From positions 751 to 64,750 of the forward strand of contig NZ_LOCN01000028.1 of the NCBI RefSeq assembly GCF_001574435.1: 64,000 nt of DNA. The letters are read 5' to 3'. The notes under the pieces were generated by a model. The model ran no database searches. It saw nothing but the letters and a program-made list of their open reading frames with translations, and was not told where the DNA came from. Position 1 is the first letter of the stretch. Every line of letters begins with the position of its first letter. Made by a program: the position numbers and the translations under genes. This document shows, piece after piece, positions 44,466-55,265 of the stretch. The DNA is from Moritella sp. JT01. GTDB lineage: Bacteria > Pseudomonadota > Gammaproteobacteria > Enterobacterales > Moritellaceae.

Positions 44466-47114
44466 TTATTCGACAGTTGATTTTTGAACTATTTCTTCTT
44501 TTTGCTCTATTTCATAACTTTCTTTGTAGTCGTTACCGTAGTAAGAAGCAAGTAATAGTGCTTTTAATTCGCTGATTAACGGGTAACGAGGGTTAGCACC
44601 AGTACATTGGTCATCAAACGCTTCAATCGCTAGCTGGTCAATCTTTGCAAGGAAGTCGGCTTCGTTTACACCCGCAGCTTGAATTGACTTAGGAATATCT
44701 AAATCAGTTTTAAGTTCGTCTAACCAATTTAATAATGCGTTAATCTTGTCAGCTGTTTTGCCTTCACGGAAACCTAAATGTTCTGCTACTTCAGCGTAAC
44801 GAGCACGTGCTTTCGGGCGGTCGTATTGTGAGAATGCAGCTTGTTTGGTTGGCATATCCGTAGCGTTGTAGCGAATCACATTGGTAATAAGTAGTGCGTT
44901 TGCTAACCCGTGTGGAATATGGAACTCAGCACCGATCTTGTGTGCCATTGAGTGACAAACACCCAAGAATGCATTGGCAAAGGCGATACCTGCAATGGTT
45001 GAACCATTGTGTACTTTTTCACGCGCAATTGGGTCTTTCGCACCATTTTTGTATGAACTTGGTAAGTACTCTTTTAATAATTTAAGCGCTTGTAGTGCTT
45101 GACCGTCTGAGTATTCATTTTGCAATACTGAGACATATGCTTCTAGTGCATGTGTTACGGCATCATAACCACCGAAAGCGGTCAGTGATTTTGGCATGTT
45201 CATCACTAGGTTCGCATCTACAACAGCCATGTTTGGTGTTAGTTGGTAATCAGCGATTGGGTATTTTTGCCCTGTTACTTCATCGGTTACCACTGCAAAG
45301 GGGGTGACTTCAGAACCCGTACCTGAAGTTGTTGTGATCGCCACCATCATGGCTTTTATGCCCATTTTAGGGAACTTGTAGATACGCTTACGGATATCCA
45401 TAAAGCGCATTGCAAGGTCTTCGAAGTGTACATCTGGATGTTCGTACATTACCCACATAATCTTCGCTGCATCCATTGGTGAACCACCACCAAAGGCAAT
45501 GATCACGTCAGGTTGGAAGCTGTTCATCACTGCTGCACCTTTCTTTACGATAGCCAGTGTCGGATCGGCTTCTACATCATGAAATATCTCGGTATCAATG
45601 CCTTTTTCTTTTAGAATCGTTACTAAGTCATCAACATAGCCATTGTTGAATAAGAACTTGTCGGTAACGATACAAGCCCGTTTTTTGCCAACAAGGTCAT
45701 CCATCGCAATAGGTAGTGAACCACGGCGGAAGTAAATTGATTCAGGTAGTTTATGCCACAACATATTTTCAGCTCGCTTTGCAACAATTTTTTTATTGAT
45801 AAGGTGCTTAGGACCCACGTTTTCTGAGATAGAGTTACCACCCCAAGAACCACAACCTAGCGTGAGAGATGGTGCTAGACCGAAGTTATATAAATCACCG
45901 ATACCACCTTGTGAGCTTGGTTGGTTAATCAGAATACGTGCGGTTTTCATTTTATCGCCGAAGTCTTTGATACGATCTTCGTTGGCATCTTGGTCTGTGT
46001 AAAGACCAGATGTATGACCGATACCGCCAAGCTCAACCATAGTGATCGCTTGCTCTACAGCATGATTGTAATCACGAGCACGGAACATACCTAATGTTGG
46101 AGATAGTTTTTCGTGAGCGAATGCATCATCAACGTGTACTTCTGGACCTTCACCAATCAGTACTTTTGTGAAAGGAGGCACTGTTACACCCGCCATCGCC
46201 GCGATCTTAATTGCAGATTGACCCACAATAGCAGGGTTCATATTGCCGTTGATTAATACGATAGCACGGACTTTATCTGCTTCTTTCTTCGATAAGATGT
46301 AGCCGCCATGTGTGATAAATCGTGCCTTCACTGCGTCATATACTTCGTCAACCACAATAACAGCTTGCTCAGAGGCACACACCACACCGTTGTCGAATGT
46401 TTTTGACATTAAGATTGAAGATACGGCACGTTTTATATCGGCTGTTTCATCAATAACAATCGGTGTATTACCCGCACCAACGCCAATCGCAGGTTTACCT
46501 GATGAGTAAGCCGCTTTAACCATGCCTGGACCACCTGTTGCAAGGATAAGGTTGATATCTTCGTGGTGCATTAATGCATTAGATAATTCAATCGATGGTT
46601 CATCAATCCAACCGATGATATGCTTTGGTGCACCTGCTGCAACTGCCGCATCTAATACAATCTTAGCGGCGGTATTGGTGGCATTTTTTGCACGTGGGTG
46701 TGGCGAGAAGATGATGCCGTTTCGTGTTTTAAGCGAAATTAACGCTTTAAAAATAGCCGTTGAAGTTGGGTTTGTCGTTGGTACGATACCGCAAATGATG
46801 CCTGTTGGTTCTGCGATTGTAATAGTACCAAACTCGTTATCTTCTTCAATGATGCCACACGTTAGGGTATCTTTATATTTATTGTAGATGTATTCAGATG
46901 CAAAATGGTTTTTAGTTACTTTATCTTCGAGAACCCCCATACCAGATTCTTCAACAGCCATTTGTGCTAGCGGGATACGAGATGTTGATGCCGCAAGCGC
47001 TGCTGCACGGAAGATTTTATCAACTTGTTCTTGATTAAATGTAGCGAATTCTTGTTGCGCTACCTTCACTTTCGCAACCATTGCATTGAGTGTTTCTATG
47101 TTTTTGACAGTCAT
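44466..47114 (-). CDS. adhE: Bifunctional acetaldehyde-CoA / alcohol dehydrogenase
   Basis: An 882-residue fermentative enzyme that reduces acetyl-CoA to acetaldehyde and then ethanol. The N-terminal aldehyde dehydrogenase half (1-440) has GVGAGNTPIVID and the catalytic Cys in NGVVCASEQ. The C-terminal iron-dependent alcohol dehydrogenase half (450-870) has GGGSPMDAAK, TTSGTGSEVTPF and the iron-ligand region HSMAHKIGAEFHIPHG. Family members assemble into spirosome filaments. A perfect FNR box centred 122 bp upstream indicates anaerobic activation. A short direct repeat (AAAATTCATTT twice, 47126-47148) lies in the leader. Confidence 0.97.
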   Translation of the reverse strand: MTVKNIETLNAMVAKVKVAQQEFATFNQEQVDKIFRAAALAASTSRIPLAQMAVEESGMGVLEDKVTKNHFASEYIYNKYKDTLTCGIIEEDNEFGTITIAEPTGIICGIVPTTNPTSTAIFKALISLKTRNGIIFSPHPRAKNATNTAAKIVLDAAVAAGAPKHIIGWIDEPSIELSNALMHHEDINLILATGGPGMVKAAYSSGKPAIGVGAGNTPIVIDETADIKRAVSSILMSKTFDNGVVCASEQAVIVVDEVYDAVKARFITHGGYILSKKEADKVRAIVLINGNMNPAIVGQSAIKIAAMAGVTVPPFTKVLIGEGPEVHVDDAFAHEKLSPTLGMFRARDYNHAVEQAITMVELGGIGHTSGLYTDQDANEDRIKDFGDKMKTARILINQPSSQGGIGDLYNFGLAPSLTLGCGSWGGNSISENVGPKHLINKKIVAKRAENMLWHKLPESIYFRRGSLPIAMDDLVGKKRACIVTDKFLFNNGYVDDLVTILKEKGIDTEIFHDVEADPTLAIVKKGAAVMNSFQPDVIIAFGGGSPMDAAKIMWVMYEHPDVHFEDLAMRFMDIRKRIYKFPKMGIKAMMVAITTTSGTGSEVTPFAVVTDEVTGQKYPIADYQLTPNMAVVDANLVMNMPKSLTAFGGYDAVTHALEAYVSVLQNEYSDGQALQALKLLKEYLPSSYKNGAKDPIAREKVHNGSTIAGIAFANAFLGVCHSMAHKIGAEFHIPHGLANALLITNVIRYNATDMPTKQAAFSQYDRPKARARYAEVAEHLGFREGKTADKINALLNWLDELKTDLDIPKSIQAAGVNEADFLAKIDQLAIEAFDDQCTGANPRYPLISELKALLLASYYGNDYKESYEIEQKEEIVQKSTVE

Positions 47115-47229
47115 AATCTATCCTTAAAATTCATTTAAAATTCATTTAAAATCTAAAAGTTATTTACTAAGGGTTACCTCTTAGTGAATACCTTTGATTT
47201 TAATTATAGGTAATCTTAAGGATTAAAAA

Positions 47230-47243
47230 TTGATTTAAATCAA
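47230..47243. promoter_or_regulatory. Perfect FNR box upstream of adhE
   Basis: TTGATTTAAATCAA matches all ten fixed positions of TTGATnnnnATCAA. It lies in the 351-bp divergent region between adhE and ftnA, nearer adhE. The rest of that region is AT-rich and holds no gene. Confidence 0.82.
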
Positions 47244-47465
47244 TTGTAGTAATATTACGTATTATATTTTCAAAATAGTGTTAACTCGGTCATTTTTATG
47301 TTTAAAGTATTTCATATGTAATTTTATTTCAATACGACTAAGACTCATTTATAGGGCTGTAACTAACTGAATTTAAAAAAAAAGACGTTAATTTAACAAA
47401 GTTATTGTTAATTTTAGACTTGTTGAGGTAGCATGCCTAAACTGTTTTCTAAAGGAACTTATACT

Positions 47466-47993
47466 ATGCCAAAATTATCTAAGGTTATGGCGACAGCGCT
47501 TAACCAACAAATGACAAAAGAGTTTACCGCATCGCACCTTTACCGCAGCATGGCATCTTTTTGCTATGCCTCTGATTTTATTGGCGCGGGTGATTTCTTT
47601 TATAAGCACGCAGCTGAAGAACAGGTACATGCGCAGCTATTATTTCGTTATATGATCGACCGTGGCATTCAGCCATTAATGGAAGCTATTCCTGGCGCTG
47701 AGTCTGAATTTACAGATTTACTTGATGTATTTAACCAAGCGTTAGCACATGAAGTGATGATCACTGAGTCTATCTCTGAGATCCTTGGCTTAGCGCATGA
47801 ATTAAGAGATTTCCAATCTGTAGCTCATCTGAATACCTTGATGGAAGAGCAAACAGAAGAAGAAGCATTATTTAATGGTATCGTCAGCCAAATTCGTCGT
47901 GTTGGTGTTGATAATGGTTACGGTCTATTTATTATGGATCAAGAATTGAAAGCAATGAGCAAAGCACCAGCTCCGGCTCGAATTGTTATTTAA
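47466..47993 (+). CDS. ftnA: Non-heme ferritin
   Basis: A 175-residue iron-storage ferritin. The ferroxidase residues can be seen: Glu in FTASHLYRSM equivalent place, EEQVHAQLLFRYM (E, E, H), and ESISEILGLAHELRDF plus MEEQTEEEALFNGIV for the third site. The protein forms a 24-mer shell that oxidises and stores iron. ATG at 47466 is the start because AAAGGA at 47450-47455 precedes it; an upstream ATG at 47433 encodes a second M-P-K-L, which looks like a chance extension. Followed by a terminator. Confidence 0.94.
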   Translation: MPKLSKVMATALNQQMTKEFTASHLYRSMASFCYASDFIGAGDFFYKHAAEEQVHAQLLFRYMIDRGIQPLMEAIPGAESEFTDLLDVFNQALAHEVMITESISEILGLAHELRDFQSVAHLNTLMEEQTEEEALFNGIVSQIRRVGVDNGYGLFIMDQELKAMSKAPAPARIVI

Positions 47994-48046
47994 TCTGCCT
48001 TAGCGAACAAATTTATATACGCTAAAAAAGTCGATTATTTGAATAT

Positions 48047-48080
48047 AAAAACCGCTTAGACCTTGGTGTAAGCGGTTTTT
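48047..48080 (+). terminator. Intrinsic terminator of ftnA
   Basis: Perfect 12-bp stem AAAAACCGCTTA / TAAGCGGTTTTT, 10-nt loop, then TATTTTT. Confidence 0.92.
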
Positions 48081-48153
48081 TATTTTTACAAGTTATACTT
48101 TAGTGGTACTATTGCAGTGTTAATCGTGGATTTAATCAATAGGTAGAATAATT

Positions 48154-48447
48154 ATGTCGAATAATAACAATACTGATATTAAAGATTGCTGTGGTGCGTT
48201 TGCTGAAATTGGCAGTATTATTCAGCCTGATGATACTGATCTCTCATTTCCTATTACATTTGATTCGCAACAGGCTGCTGATGAAAAACGCAGTGAGCTT
48301 GAGGCTTATGTTAATGAGCAATTTGATGAAGAAGTCACGATTACCTTTACCGCGCAAGATGAACATGCTTATTTAGTAACATTGAGCTTTACTTGTACTG
48401 CAGAAAAAATGATTTTTGAAATGAATTTACGTCATTTATTGGCTTAA
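48154..48447 (+). CDS. DUF406 (YfcZ/YiiS) family protein
   Basis: A 97-residue cytoplasmic protein of the YfcZ/YiiS group. Family features: DCCGAFAEIGSII near the N-terminus with paired cysteines, DSQQAADEKRSELEAYV, and a C-terminal LSFTCTAEKMIFEMNLR. Function unknown in any organism to my knowledge. It is monocistronic, with its own terminator 32 bp after the stop. Confidence 0.85.
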   Translation: MSNNNNTDIKDCCGAFAEIGSIIQPDDTDLSFPITFDSQQAADEKRSELEAYVNEQFDEEVTITFTAQDEHAYLVTLSFTCTAEKMIFEMNLRHLLA

Positions 48448-48479
48448 AAGGTTTCGTCTTTTAAAGTAGCTCAATGATT

Positions 48480-48509
48480 AAAGGCATACAAAATCTACTG
48501 TATGCCTTT
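48480..48509. terminator. Bidirectional terminator
   Basis: Perfect 10-bp stem AAAGGCATAC / GTATGCCTTT, 10-nt loop, then ATTATTT; between the YfcZ-like gene and the convergent ATP-grasp gene. Confidence 0.85.
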
Positions 48510-48535
48510 ATTATTTATTCGCTTCTACAAAACAT

Positions 48536-49495
48536 TTAGCCGAAGTGTTGTCTACAATAAGCAAGACGCTGGTCTAGATCCATACTCTCGGTATTCGCCG
48601 CTTCAATTTGTTGTAACCTTGGTAGCAACCCCATGCCATTCGCGATTTGAATAGCCAGTCCTGGACGTGCATTGAGTTCTAATAGCATAGGACCGTGATG
48701 ACGATCTAACACCACATCGGCACCTAAATAACCCAAGCCTGAGATATCGTAACATTGTGCCGCTAAACGAATAACTTCTTCCCAATGAGGCACTTTTAAT
48801 AGGCCTAATTCTTTTTGTGTATCAGGATGATGGGTGACAACTTCATCATATTGCACGGCGTTGAGCGCTTCGCCTGTAGTGATGTTAATACCCACACCGA
48901 CAGCGCCTTGGTGTAAATTGGCTTTACCATCCGACATGGATGTTGATAACCGCATCATGGCCATCATCGGGATACCTTTAAATACAATCACACGTACATC
49001 AGGCACACCTTCAAAGCTATAACCCTCAAAGCTATCATCAAATACGATAAGCGCTTCAACAACAGCCACATCAATACCGCCACCGAGTGAAAATAGACCG
49101 GCTAGAATATTCGAGCAATGACGTTCAATATCATCGAGTGAACATTCACTGCCGCTGGGTTTGTAATAGCGACCATCTTTTACTTTGGTGATCACTAGAA
49201 TACCCTTACCACCTGAGCCTTTTGCCGGTTTGATTACAAAGCCATTTAAACCTGCGATAAGCTTATCAACTGATTTAACAGAGTGTTGACTATCAACGAC
49301 GCCAATAAGTTCTGGAGTGCTGAGATTGGCCTCTTCGGCTATCTCTTTGGTTTTTAATTTGTTATCCACTAATGGAAATAGCTTTCTGGGGTTGTAGCGC
49401 GATATGTACATATTATTGCGCTGGTTCATCCCCAGAATACCTTGTTGTTTTAACTTATTCGGCGTAGCGAATTCTTTAAAAAACGAAAATGTCAT
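48536..49495 (-). CDS. RimK-like ATP-grasp ligase (alpha-L-glutamate ligase-like)
   Basis: A 319-residue ATP-grasp enzyme. N-terminal MNQRNNMYISRYNPRKLFPLVDNKLKTKEIA is the hallmark of the group fused or linked to 7TM proteins. ATP-binding loop GFVIKPAKGSGGKGILVI, metal-binding end LGADVVLDRHHGPMLLELNARPGLAIQIAN with the E-x-N pair. Such enzymes join an amino acid (often glutamate) to a peptide or protein through an amide bond; the substrate here is unknown. It lies 2 bp after the 7TM gene, in one operon with it and the retropepsin-like lipoprotein gene. Confidence 0.88.
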   Translation of the reverse strand: MTFSFFKEFATPNKLKQQGILGMNQRNNMYISRYNPRKLFPLVDNKLKTKEIAEEANLSTPELIGVVDSQHSVKSVDKLIAGLNGFVIKPAKGSGGKGILVITKVKDGRYYKPSGSECSLDDIERHCSNILAGLFSLGGGIDVAVVEALIVFDDSFEGYSFEGVPDVRVIVFKGIPMMAMMRLSTSMSDGKANLHQGAVGVGINITTGEALNAVQYDEVVTHHPDTQKELGLLKVPHWEEVIRLAAQCYDISGLGYLGADVVLDRHHGPMLLELNARPGLAIQIANGMGLLPRLQQIEAANTESMDLDQRLAYCRQHFG

Positions 49496-49497
49496 CT

Positions 49498-50994
49498 TTA
49501 CTCACCTTGCATGTCTTTAAAGCGGCGTAGTTCTAACAGACGGTAGCCGGTATAAGTACCTAACATTAAGATGATTGCCATAATGATAAGTTGCAGACCA
49601 AGGAAGTTGAATGCCCAATAGCGTAATAATTCATTGCTAATGGTGAGGTACACAAGTACCGCCACAAACAAGCTGCCACCACCTTGTACAAGTACTTCTT
49701 TCGGGCCTTCTTCTTCCCACAGAATAGACATACGTTCAATGGTCCAAGATAGAATGATCATTGGGAAGAAAGTGATTTTTAATCCTTCTGTGAGCCCAAT
49801 TTTGTATGATAAAACTGAGAACAGCGAAATAATGGCGATAACAGTAATGATCACCACGGATATTCGTGATACGAGCAAGAGGTTTAATCGAGACAGATAA
49901 GAGCGGATCACAAGACCAACACCGACAATTAACGTAAAGCCAATCAAACCGGTTGCTAAACTGGTTTGTACAAATGCCATTGCGATTAACACGGGCATAA
50001 AAGTACCAGACGTGCGTAAGCCGATAAGAATACGCATCATTACCACGATCATCACACCTAATGGGATAAGTAAAATCCCTTTGAATAGTGCTTGTTCTTC
50101 GAGTGGCAGGCTATAGATGCTAAAGTTTGACAGGTTCGTATCGTTTGATTTTTCTTTTAATACTTGCATGACAGGCTGAGTTTGCTGAATAACAGAGAAA
50201 CTAACTCGAGAATTTGTACCACCAATCAGATCTAACGTCGGTTCGCCATTTTGTTCCCACAGTAGCAAGTTTTTCGCGTCAGCTATTTTGCCTAATTTGA
50301 CATCGATTAAACGCGTATCATCTTCGCCAAATACCAGTACAAATGGTTGTAATTGCTGCTGGCGACGACCATCTTCAAGATACAGACCTTTAACCAGTAA
50401 TGCGGGGATATTGGCTTCATTTAGCAGAGCAACAAATAATTTTGATTTGCTATTTTCTTGTAGCATTAATTTCGCATTTTGACCTAAATCATCGCCAGAC
50501 AGTAGCTTGAGTAATTCACGGCTATATGAAAAAGCATCGGCGCTTTTTTCCATCGCACTATTAACGAGTTGCTCTGCGGCTATATCATACGGTGGTAGCC
50601 AGGTGGTTTTATTAATTGTCACGTCTTGCTCATTAATGACATCTTGTGGGATGTCATTCGTCAATACGTTAACTTTATAGTATAAATCTTGTTTGCCTTC
50701 GGCGTTACGAATTGTCCATTGTGCGCGATTATCAATAAAGGATAATCCATAACCAGGCGATGCCGCTGTTTGGCTTAATACGGTGAAGTTAGACTGGGTA
50801 GACGGTGTGGCGAAGGATGCATTAACGGCGTCGCCTTGCGCTGTAAATTCAACTTTCGCTTCAATCATCCACGTTGAGTAGGTTTCTCCGGGAAACCAAG
50901 GGATCTCACCACTGTAATGGCGTTGGGCAATAGAGCCTACACCAAGGAGAAAAAGTATTGCAACAAAAATGCGAAATGGGATCTTAGACGGCAT
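49498..50994 (-). CDS. Inactive-transglutaminase fused to 7TM membrane domain
   Basis: A 498-residue membrane protein. One N-terminal helix (about 8-24) leads into a periplasmic region (25-265) containing a transglutaminase-like fold: the DAFSYSRELLKLLSGDD and NEANIPALLVKGLYLEDGRR segments where an active enzyme would have its Cys and His, neither obviously kept. Then seven membrane segments (about 300-485) starting LFKGILLIPLGVMIVVMMRILIGLRTSGTFMPVLIAMAF. This matches the UUP1-7TM family, always next to an ATP-grasp ligase. Probably presents a periplasmic or membrane signal to that ligase (inference). Confidence 0.87.
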   Translation of the reverse strand: MPSKIPFRIFVAILFLLGVGSIAQRHYSGEIPWFPGETYSTWMIEAKVEFTAQGDAVNASFATPSTQSNFTVLSQTAASPGYGLSFIDNRAQWTIRNAEGKQDLYYKVNVLTNDIPQDVINEQDVTINKTTWLPPYDIAAEQLVNSAMEKSADAFSYSRELLKLLSGDDLGQNAKLMLQENSKSKLFVALLNEANIPALLVKGLYLEDGRRQQQLQPFVLVFGEDDTRLIDVKLGKIADAKNLLLWEQNGEPTLDLIGGTNSRVSFSVIQQTQPVMQVLKEKSNDTNLSNFSIYSLPLEEQALFKGILLIPLGVMIVVMMRILIGLRTSGTFMPVLIAMAFVQTSLATGLIGFTLIVGVGLVIRSYLSRLNLLLVSRISVVIITVIAIISLFSVLSYKIGLTEGLKITFFPMIILSWTIERMSILWEEEGPKEVLVQGGGSLFVAVLVYLTISNELLRYWAFNFLGLQLIIMAIILMLGTYTGYRLLELRRFKDMQGE

Positions 50995-50996
50995 GG

Positions 50997-51779
50997 TTAG
51001 TTAGCCCCTTTGCTGGCAGGTTTAGGTTGTTTTTTAGGTTGAGTGTATTCTTGTGCAACATCGACAATCGCAATATCTTTTAAGAAAGTTCGACCGAGGA
51101 GGATAGGGAAGATCATACGACTACGGTCGGCTAGGGTGAATTCTGTTTCGGTTTTAATATCGCCCAGTTCGACGGGTAAGCTGACTACATAGCGTCGTAA
51201 TGCTTCGACTGCGTTGGTTTGACGGATCTTGATTGTACGTACGACAGGTGCTTCCATTGGGAGCTCCGTTTTATCATCTTTGTGGGATAAGTTGAATTTA
51301 ACCCAGTCTTGACCATCGCGTTCAAATTTAACTATCTCTGTTGCATTTAATGATGATGTTGTTGCTCCAGTATCAATACGTGACTTAAAGTTGGTTTGCA
51401 ATTTATCAAACCATACCCATTCTTCTTGACCAAGGATCACCTTACCTGAGATATTATTTTTAGCTGTTGGCTTCATGAGAACCACGATGGGTGTTGTTTG
51501 TTTCACGGGAGGGTTAGCTCCTAGTTCGTCAAGTTGATCTGTTAATTTGGCAATCGCTTTATCTTGTTCGCTGAACTTATCTGGTTGTGATTGCAATGTC
51601 GTTAATATTTGTTGCTGTTGCTGCAGAATGGTTTCTATTTGTGCTTGTTGCTTTGTCACAATCGCAGTATTAGCTTTATTTTGTGTCATGGCGCAGCCAT
51701 TTAAAAATACAAGACTAAGTACACTAGCAATAGCTATCTTTGATGTTTTAAATGTGCGAAATACTGTTGTATTTTTCAT
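50997..51779 (-). CDS. Retropepsin-like (RimB/DUF785-type) lipoprotein protease A
   Basis: A 260-residue predicted lipoprotein of the group often named ATP-dependent zinc protease. Lipobox LNGC (Cys29), a coiled coil rich in Q (about 40-85), then the retropepsin-like fold (115-245) with catalytic Asp136-Thr-Gly-Ala in RIDTGATTSSLNA, and a second strand LADRSRMIFPILLGRTFLKD. I start at ATG 51779, which places the signal peptide at the N-terminus; upstream in-frame codons encode an unlikely leader. First gene of the three-gene operon with the 7TM and ATP-grasp genes; the stop of this gene is 2 bp before the 7TM start. Confidence 0.85.
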   Translation of the reverse strand: MKNTTVFRTFKTSKIAIASVLSLVFLNGCAMTQNKANTAIVTKQQAQIETILQQQQQILTTLQSQPDKFSEQDKAIAKLTDQLDELGANPPVKQTTPIVVLMKPTAKNNISGKVILGQEEWVWFDKLQTNFKSRIDTGATTSSLNATEIVKFERDGQDWVKFNLSHKDDKTELPMEAPVVRTIKIRQTNAVEALRRYVVSLPVELGDIKTETEFTLADRSRMIFPILLGRTFLKDIAIVDVAQEYTQPKKQPKPASKGAN

Positions 51780-52124
51780 TCGATATTTGGCCCTGTGTTG
51801 GCTGATGAAAAAGAGGGTTAGTTCGCTAAAGTGGGTAAATAGTTCCGTCATTTGATTATAAATCATATTATTTATAGTCGAAAATGGCACTTACATTCCC
51901 AAAATATAATTATCTATTTAATAAATAACATTATTCAACAAATTATAATCGCTATTGAGATAATAATCATATCTCATACAATTCTTATATATCAAATATT
52001 TATACGTCAGTTATTTGTAAATAGCAATTTATCGCTATGCTTTATTATATGACAGGAGAGGAAAAAGGCGGAGGGGGAGCATTATATGCAGTATAAAACG
52101 AAAGTATGAAGCGTGTTGGTCTGT

Positions 52125-52161
52125 ATAAAATACGCATCTAAAGTGTAGATGCGTATTTTAT
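52125..52161. terminator. Long perfect hairpin terminator
   Basis: A perfect 16-bp stem from ATAAAATACGCATCTA, loop AAGTG. It lies 22 bp downstream of the second protease gene on the minus strand. The 292-bp gap around it (51891-52182) holds no gene. Confidence 0.85.
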
Positions 52162-52182
52162 CTTAATGGAATATTTAAATTA

Positions 52183-53037
52183 CTATATCGCAGATCCTGC
52201 CAGTGTATAAGTACGCGCTACATCGACCATGACGATATCTTTTAAGAATGTACGACCCAGTAATACAGGGAACGTCATGTGACTACGGTCGGCAAGTGTA
52301 AACTCTGTTAGCATTTTTATATCACCGAGTTGCACGGGTAATTCAATAATCGTGCGACGCGTGGATTCACTGTTGTTTGCTTGACGGATCAAAATGGTAC
52401 GCGCAATTTTTGCTTCGATAATTTGTGTTTCGTTATCGATGGCTTGGCTGAAGTTAAAACGAACCCATTTTTTACCATCGCGTTCAAATTCAATAATATC
52501 GGTTGCATTAAGTGATGATGTTGTTGCACCTGTATCAATGCGGGCTTTATATTTGTTTTGCAGATCGCTGAGTAATACCAGTTCTTCTGAGCCAATGACT
52601 AATTTATCAATGGGCGTAATCGCTTCTGAAGACTGCACAAGGGAAAAATTTTCAGTATCCTTGATTGCTTCAACAGATTTATCTGCTTGGCAACTCGCGA
52701 TAAGTTGGCTATTGTTGGTTACTTGTTGACGTAATTTAATATAATTTTCAAGCTTATGACTCAGTTGTGCGATACCCAGTTGTTGTTGTGCAAATAATTC
52801 AGGTTGTTTTTGTAATTCAGCCAAGATGGTATTTTGCTGTTTAACTAATTGCTCGATTTGTTGGCTCTGTTGTACTATTTGTGAATGCAGTGTTTGCGTC
52901 GATGTTCCGCCTTGATTTAGAAACTGGTCAACACTCGCACATCCAGAAAGTAAGGCGCTAAGGATAATGCCAGTGAGTAATTGACGGTGCGTTTTCAACG
53001 TATCCATTCCTAATGCTAAATAATTGACAATGTGCAT
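52183..53037 (-). CDS. Retropepsin-like lipoprotein protease B (paralogue of A)
   Basis: A 284-residue paralogue of the neighbouring protease. Lipobox LLSGC (Cys33), glutamine-rich coiled coil (45-110), then the same domain with Asp168-Thr-Gly-Ala in RIDTGATTSSLNA and LADRSHMTFPVLLGRTFLKD. The catalytic halves are highly similar, while the linker between coil and domain (115-145) differs. ATG 53037 has GAGAA at suitable spacing; ATG 53007 is an alternative. It is separated from gene A by a terminator, so it is a separate transcript: a tandem duplication with independent control. Confidence 0.85.
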   Translation of the reverse strand: MHIVNYLALGMDTLKTHRQLLTGIILSALLSGCASVDQFLNQGGTSTQTLHSQIVQQSQQIEQLVKQQNTILAELQKQPELFAQQQLGIAQLSHKLENYIKLRQQVTNNSQLIASCQADKSVEAIKDTENFSLVQSSEAITPIDKLVIGSEELVLLSDLQNKYKARIDTGATTSSLNATDIIEFERDGKKWVRFNFSQAIDNETQIIEAKIARTILIRQANNSESTRRTIIELPVQLGDIKMLTEFTLADRSHMTFPVLLGRTFLKDIVMVDVARTYTLAGSAI

Positions 53038-53062
53038 AAGCTATTCTCTATATTCTTTATCG

Positions 53063-53080
53063 AGCACCGTTTCCGGTGCT
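53063..53080 (-). terminator. Short hairpin after cmoB
   Basis: AGCACCG / CGGTGCT with loop TTTC lies upstream of the protease B start and just downstream of the cmoB stop on the minus strand. T-rich tail is weak. Confidence 0.5.
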
Positions 53081-53089
53081 GATATCGTG

Positions 53090-54082
53090 TTATTCGTCTA
53101 GCTGTTCGGCGTAAGGTTTAGTGGCAATAAGTACAGCACGTTTAGGCGCTGGGTAGCCTTCAATCGTTTTACTGTGATCGTTTGGATCAAGAAAATCAAC
53201 CAGTGATTCGTTTCTCATCCATTCAGTTGCGCGTTGCTCTTCAATGCTGGTATCAGATACATCGACGATACGGACATTTTCAAAACCCAGTTTCTCAACC
53301 CACAGTTTTAATGCGGCACAACTTGGTAAGAACCAAACATTGCGCATTTGTGCATAACGATCGCCGGGTACTAATACTGCTTGTTCATCACCATCAATCA
53401 CCAGCGTTTCTAAAACAAGCTCACCACCATCACGTAATTGGTTTTTAAGTTGTTCAATGTGATCAATCGGCGATTTGCGATGATACAGGACACCCATAGA
53501 GAAAACCGTGTCGAATGCACGTAATTTAGGTAATTCTTGAATACCAAGTGGTAATAAATGCACGCGTTGGTCATTATTAGCAAAATGACGTATCGCTTCA
53601 AATTGCACTAAGAATAATTGGCTTGGGTCGATACCTACAACAAATTCAGCATCGTCACCGAGCATACGCCACATGTGATAGCCGCTGCCGCAACCTACGT
53701 CGAGTACATAACGGTATTTTAGTGGTGAGATAAACTCGCGTAGACGTTCCCACTTCCAATCACTGCGCCATTCTGTATCGATATGAATACCATGAATGTT
53801 GAAGGGACCTTTACGCCACGGGTGGAATTTTTGTAATAAGCTCTCGGTTTTACGCAGGTCGCTTTCGCTTAATTCACCCGGCGCACCAACTTCAAACTTG
53901 TCAGTGATATTGATGTGTTTGGTTTCGACTTTTGGTAGTTTTTTTAATACTTTTTCCCAGCGCGGCAAAAAACCATGTTTATGTTCGCGCTCCCATTCGT
54001 GCATTTGTGCTGGTAACGTGTAAAGCCAATGGTGTAATTTGTTCTTCGCAATTATCTGGTAAAAATTTGAAAAGTCGATCAT
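53090..54082 (-). CDS. cmoB: tRNA uridine-34 carboxymethyltransferase
   Basis: A 330-residue enzyme that uses carboxy-SAM to turn 5-hydroxyuridine at tRNA position 34 into cmo5U. Long N-terminal helical part, then the Rossmann domain: [18 protein letters not shown] binds the cofactor, [15 protein letters not shown] follows, and [21 protein letters not shown] is strongly conserved in CmoB. Length fits the E. coli protein (323). It lies 80 bp downstream of cmoA, which makes its cofactor, on the same strand. Confidence 0.95.
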   Translation of the reverse strand: MIDFSNFYQIIAKNKLHHWLYTLPAQMHEWEREHKHGFLPRWEKVLKKLPKVETKHINITDKFEVGAPGELSESDLRKTESLLQKFHPWRKGPFNIHGIHIDTEWRSDWKWERLREFISPLKYRYVLDVGCGSGYHMWRMLGDDAEFVVGIDPSQLFLVQFEAIRHFANNDQRVHLLPLGIQELPKLRAFDTVFSMGVLYHRKSPIDHIEQLKNQLRDGGELVLETLVIDGDEQAVLVPGDRYAQMRNVWFLPSCAALKLWVEKLGFENVRIVDVSDTSIEEQRATEWMRNESLVDFLDPNDHSKTIEGYPAPKRAVLIATKPYAEQLDE

Positions 54083-54162
54083 GGGTAACCTATGTGTACT
54101 GCTTTAAATTAATTTGATGTATGTGCTAAATAGTTATGTTAAACATGGTGTTAATGATCCGC

Positions 54163-55265
<1,103 letters not shown>

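Noticed and set aside
47433-47465. Upstream ATG start for ferritin
   Set aside because: The ATG at 47466 has a good ribosome-binding site and gives a normal ferritin N-terminus; the upstream part encodes a poor extension containing that site.
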